Shown here: piece by piece, positions 26,423 through 35,283 of the stretch
Layout of the letters: each line of letters begins with the position of its first letter
How positions within the stretch are numbered: position 1 is the stretch's first letter
NCBI GenBank assembly: GCA_964588335.1
Contig: CAZPOV010000004.1
Location: 1-64,000, forward strand
Direction of reading: 5' to 3'
DNA: 64,000 nt
Source: JAGQZY01 sp964588335
GTDB lineage: Bacteria; Bdellovibrionota; Bdellovibrionia; Bdellovibrionales; JAGQZY01
Notes under the pieces: generated by a model
What the model was told of the DNA's origin: nothing
Seen by the model: only the letters and a program-made list of their open reading frames with translations
Database searches by the model: none
Position numbers and translations under genes: made by a program

Positions 26423-27480
26423 GTCAATTTGTGACCGTCTCGAAAAATGATGAAAACTTTTGGCCCCTGTTGACGGGGCGTTTTTCAAAGACTCAGTTTG
26501 CGCAGCCGGTTCGCAATTTGTCAGTGAATTCGTTTGAAGAGACAGTCACTTTTAAAATTATTGAAAAGCGATCCCTTTCTCTGATGCAGGCCTTGTTCCA
26601 ATGGTATTCTCTATCGCGAAATATCTATTTAATTTTTCCCATCATCGGTGGTTTATCTTATCTGCTGGGAACCTATGGCGCTCCGGATGCCATGCTGTTG
26701 GTTAGCTCCTTGGTGTGTTTGCAGTTCTTCTTGTTGGGCCTGACTCTCTACAACGACTACAGTGACTATGTCAGTGGTATCGATCGGATCAACGAGTACA
26801 GTTCCAAAAAACCCTTGGTTCTCGGATTGGTGCGTCCCTACCAGGCGCGCCAACTGGCGTTGGTGTTTTTCGCCATTGCTTTTGCGGCTGCTGGCTATTG
26901 TTTTTTTGTAAAACCGATGACTCTACTGCTGGCTTTAGTCGCTCTGCTTTTAGGTCTGAGCCTTTCAGCCACCTTTGTCAGTCGAAAGTTTAAGGGTGTG
27001 AGTTTAATTGCCACCTTCCTTATGGGAGGCCCGTTATTAGTTTTAGGGTTCGAATACCTGTTTTACGGCCAAATGACATTGGCTTCAGGTCTATTGGGCT
27101 CGGTGTTTGGTTACCACGCTTTAAAGTATGATTTCTCAAAACAGGTTCGCGACATTTTTTACAGCAGTAAAGCGCGGGTGGTCACTCTGTCGACACTGTT
27201 TGGATTTGAGCGATCGAAAATCCTCTATTCATTGATGTCGTTTTTGCATTTAACGGTTCTCGGCGCCTTTGCATGGCAGAGTCAGAGACCTGAAGTTTTA
27301 ATGATCTTATTGGTTTCCCTGTGCTTCGAAATTTATATTAACAGTTTGTTTTACGGAGCGGCGTCCTTTTTATCTTCCAATATTTCCTACTGTCTCAGTT
27401 TACAGAAGCTGCACTTTACAATCGAAAGTGGCCTTTTGGTTTTCATTTCTTTATCCGGTCTATGGCTGTCGTTGTTTTAG
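26419..27480 (+). CDS. UbiA-family prenyltransferase (MenA-like)
   Basis: An integral membrane enzyme that attaches a polyprenyl chain to an aromatic ring. The first Asp-rich motif NDYSDYVSGID (about 112, NDxxDxxxD) is intact. The second half carries a weaker motif around YDFSKQVRDI. Eight or nine hydrophobic segments follow an unusual ~60-residue hydrophilic N-terminus. The TTG start overlaps the stop of the polyprenyl synthase gene. Which quinone precursor it uses cannot be told from sequence alone, though MenA (naphthoate) is likelier in this lineage. Confidence 0.85.
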   Translation: MSQFVTVSKNDENFWPLLTGRFSKTQFAQPVRNLSVNSFEETVTFKIIEKRSLSLMQALFQWYSLSRNIYLIFPIIGGLSYLLGTYGAPDAMLLVSSLVCLQFFLLGLTLYNDYSDYVSGIDRINEYSSKKPLVLGLVRPYQARQLALVFFAIAFAAAGYCFFVKPMTLLLALVALLLGLSLSATFVSRKFKGVSLIATFLMGGPLLVLGFEYLFYGQMTLASGLLGSVFGYHALKYDFSKQVRDIFYSSKARVVTLSTLFGFERSKILYSLMSFLHLTVLGAFAWQSQRPEVLMILLVSLCFEIYINSLFYGAASFLSSNISYCLSLQKLHFTIESGLLVFISLSGLWLSLF

Positions 27481-28172
27481 ACGATGGATCGGACGCCAGC
27501 AAGCAAGTCAGTGTTGACTTGAATCTGCCGCTGCAAGCGGATCCTCAGACTTATTATTTGGCTCACAGTTCCGAAGGTTGGGAGATCCGCGATCCACGCC
27601 AGGGACAAAGCTTTCGTTTGCGTTTCAACTGGGATGCCGATTTCGAGATGTTAAAAAAACAAAAGATCAATCCTAAAAAAGACCTTTTGTGCCGGGCCCT
27701 CAGCTTCAAAGGTGGTGCCGCTATGACCATCATGGATGGCACTCTGGGTATGGGCAAAGACACTCTGCACTTATTGACTTGTGGAGCCGAGGTTGTCGCC
27801 GTTGAACGTCATCCGTTGATTTATTTTTTACAATCACAAGCTCTTAAACGCAGTCAACAGAGTCTGTCTCTGCAAATTCTGCAGGGAGAGACAAAGGATC
27901 GACTCTCCGAGTGGGCCTATAAAATAGATGGATTGTATCTTGATCCCATGTTCGAAAATGCCAAGAAAAAATCAGCGCCTAAAAAAGGCCTCGCATTCTT
28001 GCGAGAGGTGGCCACTGAAGATCAAGATGTGCAAGGAGTCATCGCTCGTGCCATTGAGCTTGGTGTCAAAAGAGTTGTTGTCAAAAGACCCTATAGAGGC
28101 GAACATCTTTATGGAAAGCCGAATAATATATTTGAAGGAAAATTGATACGTTACGATGTTTACACAAGGTAA
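27462..28172 (+). CDS. rsmJ: RsmJ-like 16S rRNA methyltransferase
   Basis: A class I SAM methyltransferase. The SAM loop is in MDGTLGMGKDTLHLL (about 91), the acidic ribose-binding strand is AEVVAVERHP, and the catalytic DPMFENAKKKSAPKK (about 160) is the RsmJ signature (DPM(F/Y)...KSA..KK). RsmJ methylates G1516 of 16S rRNA in E. coli. Length 236 is close to the family norm. Its ATG lies 19 bases inside the UbiA gene, so it is translated from the same transcript. Confidence 0.88.
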   Translation: MAVVVLDDGSDASKQVSVDLNLPLQADPQTYYLAHSSEGWEIRDPRQGQSFRLRFNWDADFEMLKKQKINPKKDLLCRALSFKGGAAMTIMDGTLGMGKDTLHLLTCGAEVVAVERHPLIYFLQSQALKRSQQSLSLQILQGETKDRLSEWAYKIDGLYLDPMFENAKKKSAPKKGLAFLREVATEDQDVQGVIARAIELGVKRVVVKRPYRGEHLYGKPNNIFEGKLIRYDVYTR

Positions 28173-28178
28173 AACGGG

Positions 28179-29735
28179 TTGAACATAGATATCGGACTAC
28201 CACCCATCGCTGCATTGCTGATTGCTCTTTTAGTTCTCGCCATTATTAGCGACTTTCTTCTTGAGCTATTTTCAGTGCGAATCTCGCAAAGCACCGGCGT
28301 TATCCAAAAATGGTTTTTTAATCATTTTGGTCGAGGCGTGCTCGTCGACTTTTTGGCGGCCATTGTGTTTCAACTTTTTAGCTTTCGCAAAAAAGCCTAT
28401 TTTTTACAAATATCATCACTGATCAATGTTGGGTCCTTTAGTAAAAAACAATGTTTACTGCTTTTGGTAGGATCTCACATCGGCGTTGGTCTTTCAGTTT
28501 TATTGTTGGTGCCGGGCTATCTAATGGTCGGCCTGGGACTGAGTTTGATCGGCTTTATCCTTAGTCTTTTTTGGAAAGATCAAATTCGTGATCTGGGTGT
28601 GGGACTGGCGGGGGTGGGCTTGTTTTTAACTCTGATTGGATTTTTTGATCCGTTTCTTGCAGAAACCAGTCTTAATATTCACAGTTTTCATTTTCACGAG
28701 GGCTTTGTTCTTGCCGTTGTTGTTTTAACCACTTTATTTTTTCGCACACCGGTGGCTTTTTTTCTAAGTTTGGCACTGTTTCATCTGTTTGTCGGCATCA
28801 ACCTGATGTGGTTTCCGGTCCTGTTTTTTATTCACGGCATGGTGTCTCTGTGGGGTTTCTATGGACAGGTTTTTCAGGACCGCCGGCGATTGCACCTTAC
28901 CTTAGGAAGCAATTTTATCATCCAGTCCACGCAATTTATTTTCATGGTTTTAGTTTGTTATTTGGCCAAAGATGGGTTGCTGGCGCACATGGCGGTCAGT
29001 CGTTTTGTTGAGGCCTTTCAGGTGGTGGTCATTGGCTTTTTTATTTATCATTGCGTCGGCCTGCTTTTACTATCACCCGTGTTTTTTGTCTTGGGGTTGA
29101 TGCCATTGTACAGTCGACCCGATGAGAAAAAGCCAGGCACTCAGAAAATTGTCAATATTGATCACCGAGGGCATTGTTTCTCCATTCATTTGGCGATGTT
29201 TTTGCTACGCCAAGAATTTATAAAATACACAACATCGGTGCACACCGTTTTTAAGATCAGTCGTGAGTCAGCCTATAAGCGAGAAGCGATCAATCAAAAA
29301 TTTGTTCGCTATCAGGGAATGTTGGTGCGGGTGGGGGATGAGCTCAAAGAGCTGTGTTTTTCCATTGGTCGACAGCGCTCCTACCGCTGGCAAGTCAAAG
29401 AAATCATGGGCTACTACAAGACGGTCAATCAATTGGAGCTGTTGGTAGACGACCTGAGCTTGGTGACGTCTGTGTTGCGTGAAAAAGATTTGGACGAGGA
29501 GTGGGAGAAAGAGTGTCGCTATTGGCTGGGACTGCAGTTAAAACTTTTTGAATCCTTTTTTCACGACTATCTGGGAGTCGGTAAAGACGATCCCGACAAA
29601 GTAAAAGCCAATATCGAAAAGAGTTATGATTTACTGGATCGCTTTTTTGTGAACAAAAAAGAGCTGGGCGCCAGTCGATTGACCTCACAAACTTTCTATC
29701 GCATCACCGAAAGTATCGGTAACTTAGCTCTCTAA
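28179..29735 (+). CDS. Polytopic membrane protein with PhoU-like C-terminal region (divergent Na/Pi-cotransporter-like)
   Basis: About nine hydrophobic segments fill residues 1-315. A cytosolic alpha-helical region follows (about 345-518, starting VHTVFKISRESAYKREAINQ) that resembles PhoU-type helices. This layout is that of Na/phosphate cotransporters. However, the twin QSSSA motifs that define the family are not intact; GSNFIIQSTQF is the closest match. Transport of phosphate is therefore doubtful. The TTG start lies 6 bases after rsmJ, so it is probably in that operon. It overlaps the tail of the convergent SirB1-like gene by 12 bases. Confidence 0.6.
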   Translation: MNIDIGLPPIAALLIALLVLAIISDFLLELFSVRISQSTGVIQKWFFNHFGRGVLVDFLAAIVFQLFSFRKKAYFLQISSLINVGSFSKKQCLLLLVGSHIGVGLSVLLLVPGYLMVGLGLSLIGFILSLFWKDQIRDLGVGLAGVGLFLTLIGFFDPFLAETSLNIHSFHFHEGFVLAVVVLTTLFFRTPVAFFLSLALFHLFVGINLMWFPVLFFIHGMVSLWGFYGQVFQDRRRLHLTLGSNFIIQSTQFIFMVLVCYLAKDGLLAHMAVSRFVEAFQVVVIGFFIYHCVGLLLLSPVFFVLGLMPLYSRPDEKKPGTQKIVNIDHRGHCFSIHLAMFLLRQEFIKYTTSVHTVFKISRESAYKREAINQKFVRYQGMLVRVGDELKELCFSIGRQRSYRWQVKEIMGYYKTVNQLELLVDDLSLVTSVLREKDLDEEWEKECRYWLGLQLKLFESFFHDYLGVGKDDPDKVKANIEKSYDLLDRFFVNKKELGASRLTSQTFYRITESIGNLAL

Positions 29736-30602
29736 GCTTCTTACCCTTTGCAGGGCTTTTTTATAAATTCTTTTTAAATCAATATTGTTGAATTCCGGTT
29801 GTTTGTAGAGAAAGTAGCTGCGGATATCATCGATGGCAGTGCGGTAATCACCGGTTTCGTAGGCAACTCGGGCCCGTTCGGAGACATGGCGCAAATTGAA
29901 GGGTTGGTAGCGCATTAAATAGCTATGCACCAGAGACAAGATTTGCAGTCTGTTTTCTGAGCGTGCCAAGCGTTTCATCTGATTCAGATATTCAACGGCC
30001 AGTGTTTCTGGATTGAAGGCCCCAGCCGAAAAATCAAAACCGCGGTTGATCAGTTCAACAATCTCATGGGGATCCAACGCCTTACACTTTTTAGAAAAGT
30101 CCATGATGTGTGTTTTGCCATCAAGCTGAACCTTCAAGAGAAAGCGACGCCGGCAGCTTGAAATTTGGGTGCGAATGCCCGCCTCTTCAGCCAAGCTGCA
30201 ATAAAGAAGCATCAATAGTGGAACGGGGCCTTGCCGGTCCTTAAGAACTTGCGGCAGAAAACAGGACTTTAAAGCTTTGGGGGCCAGCATTCCTTTGAAA
30301 CCCAACTCCTTAAAAAATCCATCGTTAAGAAGTTCAAACTTATCTTTTTGGTTTTCTAAAGGGGCGCCAGCAGCCACGATGGGACTGCTTAAAGTTTGTA
30401 AACTCTCGATGGTGGAGCGAGCCTCCCACAGAGGGTTTAAATCTTCAGTGAAATGACAGAGCTCCAGGACCAGCTTGGTGTGGTCACGCAGAATGGATAC
30501 TGTTTTCATAGAACTCGACGAGCTCATTTCCCCCTGAAGCATAGGGGAGATAAAACCAGGTTTTGAAATTTTTTCAATCCTAAAGTCTCTGAGCTTTGAC
30601 AT
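29724..30602 (-). CDS. SirB1/transglutaminase-like family protein
   Basis: The phrase SCFLPQVLKDRQGPVPLLML ... LAEEAGIRTQ ... RRRFLLKV matches the SirB1 N-terminal (transglutaminase-like) family, which usually reads VLxxRxGxPxxL. A C-terminal helical, TPR-like part follows (ARVAYETGDYRTAIDDIRSYF). The function is unknown; relatives lack the full transglutaminase triad. The start is uncertain: ATG 30602, 30542, 30527 (GGGGG just upstream) or 30509. The longest versions overlap the divergent phosphatase-like gene. Confidence 0.65.
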   Translation of the reverse strand: MSKLRDFRIEKISKPGFISPMLQGEMSSSSSMKTVSILRDHTKLVLELCHFTEDLNPLWEARSTIESLQTLSSPIVAAGAPLENQKDKFELLNDGFFKELGFKGMLAPKALKSCFLPQVLKDRQGPVPLLMLLYCSLAEEAGIRTQISSCRRRFLLKVQLDGKTHIMDFSKKCKALDPHEIVELINRGFDFSAGAFNPETLAVEYLNQMKRLARSENRLQILSLVHSYLMRYQPFNLRHVSERARVAYETGDYRTAIDDIRSYFLYKQPEFNNIDLKRIYKKALQRVRSLES

Positions 30603-30640
30603 TCGTTGACAGTCAGCGGTCGGCACCGGACAATCTTTGG

Positions 30641-31522
30641 GTGGGTAATGAAGAGGATTTAAATAAGAAAATTCAGCAACTTGAGTCCGAACTCCAGAAA
30701 AAGGATCAGGATCTCAGGATCTACAAGAAAGAGCTCTCGGAAGCCAATGTGGAGCTTGAGCGTTTGATCGTACAAGTGAATGACCAGCTGCAGCAGGCGC
30801 TGAAGGTTCAGAAATTTTTGGTGCCCACCGAATTTCCCAACATTCAAGGCTTTGAATTCAGCACCAAGTTCAGTTCAAGTGCTGTTTCTGGAGGCGATTA
30901 TTTTGATATTTTTGAGCATTTTGACAAAATGCGATTCGGAATTTTTCTGTCATCGGCCTCGGGGTATGGGATGTCGGCTTTGTTTTTATCGGTTTTGATG
31001 AAACTCAATTACCAGATCGAAGACTCAATCAACTACCAGCCTGAAAAAGTGATGCAGGAAATTTTTCAGGAAATGTCGGAACAAGCCAAGGCTGATGACC
31101 AGGCGGCCATTTTCTACGGCGTCTTTGATCGGCGAAAATTCCAACTGAACTATTGCAATATCGGTCAGCCCCTAGCGATCCATTTTCAGGATGCGACAGG
31201 CCGAATCGAGCTTCTGAAAGGGCAGGCCGAGCCCATGAGTCCGGCTGCTGGAGCGCCTCCTGCAGGGCAGCATCAAGTCGATTTGAATCCAAAAGACAAA
31301 CTGATTTTCTGTTCGGCGGGGTTTCTAAGCTTGCAGAATTCCGATGGCGACCACTGGGGCATTGATGAAATTCTGTCAGTTGTGAAAAGAAATGTCAGAA
31401 AAGAAGTGCATGAGCTGCGCAACGAACTTTTTTATCAAGCTATGAAATTCAGCAGTGAGCAGCCCAAAGACCTGACTGTTATCGTCACCGAGGTCAAAGA
31501 CCGGATCATGAAACTGGCCTAA
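30641..31522 (+). CDS. Coiled-coil SpoIIE-type (PP2C-like) phosphatase with a changed metal site
   Basis: A coiled coil (IQQLESELQKKDQDLRIYKK, about residues 9-55) leads into a SpoIIE/RsbU-type domain: QKFLVPTEFP, SGGDYFDIF, FYGVFDRRKFQLNYCNIGQP and KDLTVIVTEV. In active members the second motif reads GDVSGHG with a metal-binding Asp. Here it is LSSASGYGMSAL, with Ser in place of Asp. The first Asp (GGDYFD) and the last (KDLT) remain. So the protein may be inactive or bind metal differently. The start is uncertain: GTG 30641 or TTG 30596. It is divergent from the SirB1-like gene. Confidence 0.75.
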   Translation: MGNEEDLNKKIQQLESELQKKDQDLRIYKKELSEANVELERLIVQVNDQLQQALKVQKFLVPTEFPNIQGFEFSTKFSSSAVSGGDYFDIFEHFDKMRFGIFLSSASGYGMSALFLSVLMKLNYQIEDSINYQPEKVMQEIFQEMSEQAKADDQAAIFYGVFDRRKFQLNYCNIGQPLAIHFQDATGRIELLKGQAEPMSPAAGAPPAGQHQVDLNPKDKLIFCSAGFLSLQNSDGDHWGIDEILSVVKRNVRKEVHELRNELFYQAMKFSSEQPKDLTVIVTEVKDRIMKLA

Positions 31523-31615
31523 AAGCCTAGGCTGTGGCTGAAAAGTTAACGCCCCCTCACTAGATCCCAGGCCCTTTTCCCGAGTAAAACAGATATGTTA
31601 AAGAGAGGAGAATCA

Positions 31616-32755
31616 ATGCAAGTTTATGATGGTGCTGTTGATCGTGGTTTAGAGGGAGTGATTGCCTGTACGACAGGAATCTCATCCATTGTGGATGCAA
31701 CACTTTGTTACCGTGGTTACACAATTGAGCAGTTGGCGGAAAATTCAAGCTTCGAGGAAACTGTTTTCCTGTTGTGGAATGATCGGCTGCCCACCAAAGG
31801 CGAGCTTGAGGAATTCAAAGCCACGATAGGCAAAGAGGCGGCCTTGGAATCCGATCTTATTGCGGCTCTCAAAAATCTTCCGACCAATGTGCATCCAATG
31901 GCTTGGCTGCGAACCGCTGTTTCGACAATGGGACTTTGGGATGTCGATGCTGACGCCGATGCCACCGATGAAGAGGCCAACAAGCGAAAAGCCATTCGTC
32001 TGACTTCTAAGATGGGAACTTTGGTTGCCGCTTACGCTCGAATTCGTAACGGTAAAGAGGTTGTTTCGCCGAATCCGGAAAAAAGCACAGCTTGGAATTT
32101 TCTTTATATGTTGAAAGGCGAAGAGCCGTCAGAAGACATGGTCAAAGTTTTTGATACCTGTCTGATCTTACATGCGGATCATGAGTTGAACTGCTCGGCG
32201 TTTTCAGCCCGAGTTGTGGCATCCTCTTTAAGTGATATGCACTCGGCCATCGTCAGCGGGATCGGTGCTTTGAAAGGCCCCTTGCATGGTGGTGCCAACG
32301 AACAGGTGATGCGGACTTTGAAAGAAGTGGGCAGTGAAGACAACATCATTCCTTGGCTAGAGAAAGCTTTGGCTGAAAAGCGCAAGATTATGGGCTTTGG
32401 TCACCGCGTTTATAAAAACGGGGACCCGCGAGCTAAGATTTTACGATCCATCAGTAAAGAGATGACTGAAAAATCCAGTGAGCCTCAGTGGTTCAAGATG
32501 TCGACAATTCTTGATAAAGAAATGGAAGAGCGTAAAGGTCTATTGCCGAATGTGGATTTTTACTCAGCCAGTGTTTATTACAGCATGGGTATTCCTTTGG
32601 ATATGTTCACTCCTATTTTTGCCACGTCCCGTATCTCAGGTTGGATCGCCCATATTCTTGAGCAGTATTCCAACAATCGAATTTATCGCCCCCGTGGTCA
32701 GTGGGTCGGTAAAACCAACCAAAAGTACGTTCCTATTTCTGAACGCTCGAAATAA
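31616..32755 (+). CDS. gltA: Citrate synthase
   Basis: Condenses acetyl-CoA and oxaloacetate in the TCA cycle. The ATG at 31616 follows GAGGAG by 5 bases. Family motifs are GLEGVIACTTGISSIVD, LHADHELNCSAFSARV (substrate-binding His), GPLHGGANE (catalytic His), MGFGHRVYKNGDPRA and NVDFYSASVYY (catalytic Asp). At 379 aa it has the length of the shorter, Gram-positive or 2-methylcitrate-synthase-like type. A 2-methylcitrate role is possible but no prp genes are nearby. A good terminator follows. Confidence 0.93.
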   Translation: MQVYDGAVDRGLEGVIACTTGISSIVDATLCYRGYTIEQLAENSSFEETVFLLWNDRLPTKGELEEFKATIGKEAALESDLIAALKNLPTNVHPMAWLRTAVSTMGLWDVDADADATDEEANKRKAIRLTSKMGTLVAAYARIRNGKEVVSPNPEKSTAWNFLYMLKGEEPSEDMVKVFDTCLILHADHELNCSAFSARVVASSLSDMHSAIVSGIGALKGPLHGGANEQVMRTLKEVGSEDNIIPWLEKALAEKRKIMGFGHRVYKNGDPRAKILRSISKEMTEKSSEPQWFKMSTILDKEMEERKGLLPNVDFYSASVYYSMGIPLDMFTPIFATSRISGWIAHILEQYSNNRIYRPRGQWVGKTNQKYVPISERSK

Positions 32756-32762
32756 GCACTAA

Positions 32763-32800
32763 GCCCACAACCCTTGATTTGGCCTGTGGGCCTTGTTTTT
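32763..32800 (+). terminator. Intrinsic terminator after citrate synthase
   Basis: GCCCACA (32763-32769) pairs with TGTGGGC (32785-32791), followed by CTTGTTTTT. The rest of the gap to 33012 holds a second stem (CTAAGGGTG / CACCCTcCTTAG at about 32819-32845) and no gene. Confidence 0.7.
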
Positions 32801-33012
32801 GTGAAATCGATCCACCCAGCTAAGGGTGGAGACACCCTCCTTAGTTCCAGTTTTTGTCTAAACTTTGATAACTTTTTATTCCTGTTTGATTTGACTAATT
32901 CTTTGTCTCAGTCTGGGCCAAGAATTGTCTCCCTTCGAGAGGCGCAATCAACTTAATACATACGAACACCGAAAGAGAACCTAGGAAGATAAGGAACATA
33001 GAGGTCTAAGAT

Positions 33013-33696
33013 ATGTTGAAGGTTCTCATTGCAAGTCGTAACGAAACAGATAATTCGCTAATCGAAAAGAAGTTGGCACCGATTGCCCGTCATGTTGGAT
33101 CCGTCCAGTTTTACGGCGCCCGTCCCGCCAACATGCCGACCATGCTGGAAAATGGATACAATTTGTTGGTGTTCAATAGCATGCACTTTAACTCGGCGAT
33201 GCGAAGTAATATCACTCACTGGCGCTCCCTCGGTTACTTGGGCCCCATCATTATCTTAGTTAAAATTCCTGACCCTAAAATGATTGATGGTTTTGCCGAT
33301 CTGCAAAATGTGACTCTTATTGAGAAGCCCTATGAGAATAAAGATTTACAGGGAATTGCGGTGAAATACCTGACCGAGAGCCAGGTCTATCAGCGTCGGT
33401 TCCGTCGTTTTGATACCAAGCAAAACGCCACTCTTGAATCCTATAATAAGAATTTTAGTTCCCGTTCGATTATTTCCAACATTTCAAAAGGTGGAGCTCA
33501 CATTGTCGGTGAGTTGGATGATCTTTCAAAAGGTGATCTTCTTCGCGTTTGTTTTGAATTGGATGAGTTGAAAAAGAACCACACCATGTCCGCACAGGTG
33601 GTCTGGACCCGTGGGGATGTTGGGGATGAGCGATCGGCTGGGCTTCGATTTATTTCGAAAGCCATGGTTTATGAATCATTGCTGAATGGAATTTAA
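33013..33696 (+). CDS. Pseudo-receiver/PilZ protein (probable c-di-GMP sensor), copy 1
   Basis: Residues 1-120 look like a response-regulator receiver fold but lack its chemistry. The first strand KVLIASRNE has no acidic pair, and the phosphoacceptor position in LLVFNSMHF is Asn or Ser. The KP motif (IEKPYENKD) is kept. Residues ~130-227 form a PilZ domain with the RRFRR arginine motif and NISKGG ([DN]xSxxG), both needed for c-di-GMP binding, and SAGLRFIS near the end. Probably a phosphorylation-independent c-di-GMP effector. A paralogue follows 100 bases downstream. Confidence 0.85.
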   Translation: MLKVLIASRNETDNSLIEKKLAPIARHVGSVQFYGARPANMPTMLENGYNLLVFNSMHFNSAMRSNITHWRSLGYLGPIIILVKIPDPKMIDGFADLQNVTLIEKPYENKDLQGIAVKYLTESQVYQRRFRRFDTKQNATLESYNKNFSSRSIISNISKGGAHIVGELDDLSKGDLLRVCFELDELKKNHTMSAQVVWTRGDVGDERSAGLRFISKAMVYESLLNGI

Positions 33697-33796
33697 AAGA
33701 ACGTATCAACTTGAGACTACGACTGTTGCCGCGACCATTTTGCCATTATCCTATTAGAGGTCTCTACATGTAGGTATTTGCGCAAAGGGGGGAAAT

Positions 33797-34486
33797 GTGC
33801 AAAAAATCGTCGTCGTCGGCCGGGTGTCCGAACGATTAAATCAAATCAAAGAAGAACTCCAATCTTATATAGAAACTCAAAACAATGCCAAAGTGGTCAC
33901 TGCACGACCAGGATACATCGAAACCGCGATGGAATCCTCGGTGCAATGCTTGATTGTTGATGTGGAGTTCATCAATAAAAACATTTTCCCTATCGTTGTC
34001 CAAGCCCGCAAGACCGGCTTCAGTGGACCGGTCTTGGTCCTTGGCAACCCAACACAGGGTTTTGATTTAAAAGAGTTTCAGGGTGTGCAAGGTCTTTATC
34101 ATTTGCAAAAACCCTATCAGCAAAGCCAGTTGGTGGGCTTGATCAAAAACTGCATCAACATTGAATTTTTGCGTAAACGTCGGGATCAACGATTTTCAGT
34201 ATGTGAACAAGCCATTTTGGAATCCTACAACTCGGATGTTCGGCTGCAGACCACGATCAGTGATATCTCCCGCAGTGGGGTTCGTATCGAAGGGGCTCTG
34301 AGCGAGCTTCGCCAAGGGGATCTTCTGAAACTGCACTTTCATTTCGATAAGATTCAAAAACAAAGAGTGATGAACGCTCGTATTGTGTGGATCAAGAAAA
34401 GTGCCGAAAGCAAAGAAGAGGCGGGTCTCGAATTTATTTCGCAAAAGGCCGTCTACAAGTACCTACTGGATGTCGCTATCGCCTAA
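33797..34486 (+). CDS. Pseudo-receiver/PilZ protein, copy 2
   Basis: Paralogue of the preceding gene with the same layout. The receiver-like half keeps an Asp at the phosphoacceptor position (CLIVDVEFIN) and the KP motif (LQKPYQQSQ) but lacks the acidic pair on the first strand (IVVVGRVSE). The PilZ half has RRDQR and DISRSG, then EAGLEFIS. GTG start with GGGGG about 5 bases upstream. The two copies have diverged so that only this one might accept phosphate. It is followed 12 bases later by an enoyl-CoA-hydratase gene. Confidence 0.85.
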   Translation: MQKIVVVGRVSERLNQIKEELQSYIETQNNAKVVTARPGYIETAMESSVQCLIVDVEFINKNIFPIVVQARKTGFSGPVLVLGNPTQGFDLKEFQGVQGLYHLQKPYQQSQLVGLIKNCINIEFLRKRRDQRFSVCEQAILESYNSDVRLQTTISDISRSGVRIEGALSELRQGDLLKLHFHFDKIQKQRVMNARIVWIKKSAESKEEAGLEFISQKAVYKYLLDVAIA

Positions 34487-34498
34487 GGAGCTTCTGAC

Positions 34499-35269
34499 TT
34501 GAATAGGGCCCTTTCAGTCCCAATGGGCAGAAAACAGGTGCCAATTCTCAACGGCCTTGTTATCAAAGAAGACATGAGCCGACTTAAATATGATTTACAA
34601 GATGACATTCTTTGGGTCACTTTAGCAGACCCGGAGGCGGGCAATGCTTTCAGTCCTGCCATGGCTGCTGAGTTTCACAAGCTACGCCAATCCCACGCTC
34701 ATCAGGCCTTGATTGTACAAAATGAGGGACGCTTTTTTTGTGCGGGCGGGAACCTTAGGCATTATCAATCTTTAAAAAGTAAAGAAGAGGGTTTACAGCA
34801 AAACCAAGAGATCAAAGAAATCTTAAGTGATTTAGAAAACTCTTCGGTACCGACTCTCGCTTTGGTGGATGGTATCGTTTTGGGGGGAGGTATTGAATTT
34901 TTATCAGCCTTTCATCAAATTATAGCCACACCCTCAAGCCTTTTTGGCTTATGGCAACGACGAATTGGTCTCACTTTTGGGTGGGGTGGACAAGCGCGTT
35001 TGCAACAACGGATCGGTCCGGTGAGAACACGTCAATGGCTGAACTCAGGAAAAACCCACTCAGCCTGGATGGCCCAGGACATGGGTTTGGTTGATGCTGT
35101 TGTTTTACGTGAATCTCTGACCTTGGAAGGCCGTAAGGTGATTTCTGAAATCAACGAAATGGGTGGTGATTCTTTCGCTCAGATTCAAGCCAACAAAAAT
35201 GATCAAGATGTGGCTTTCAAAAAACTTTGGCTCAGTGGCCGGCATAAAAAAGTTTTAAGTCAGTTTTAA
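34499..35269 (+). CDS. Enoyl-CoA hydratase/isomerase family protein
   Basis: A crotonase-fold enzyme of acyl-CoA metabolism. It shows VTLADPEAGNAFSPAMAAEF, the oxyanion-hole segment GRFFCAGGNLRHY and LALVDGIVLGGGIEFL. The region normally carrying catalytic Glu residues reads GLWQRRIGLTFGWGG, so the exact reaction (hydration, isomerisation or decarboxylation) is not clear. The TTG start at 34499 has AAGGAG 8 bases upstream. An ATG at 34574 would also fit the family. It may share a transcript with the PilZ genes. Confidence 0.82.
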   Translation: MNRALSVPMGRKQVPILNGLVIKEDMSRLKYDLQDDILWVTLADPEAGNAFSPAMAAEFHKLRQSHAHQALIVQNEGRFFCAGGNLRHYQSLKSKEEGLQQNQEIKEILSDLENSSVPTLALVDGIVLGGGIEFLSAFHQIIATPSSLFGLWQRRIGLTFGWGGQARLQQRIGPVRTRQWLNSGKTHSAWMAQDMGLVDAVVLRESLTLEGRKVISEINEMGGDSFAQIQANKNDQDVAFKKLWLSGRHKKVLSQF

Positions 35270-35283
35270 TTTTTAGAGGAAGG

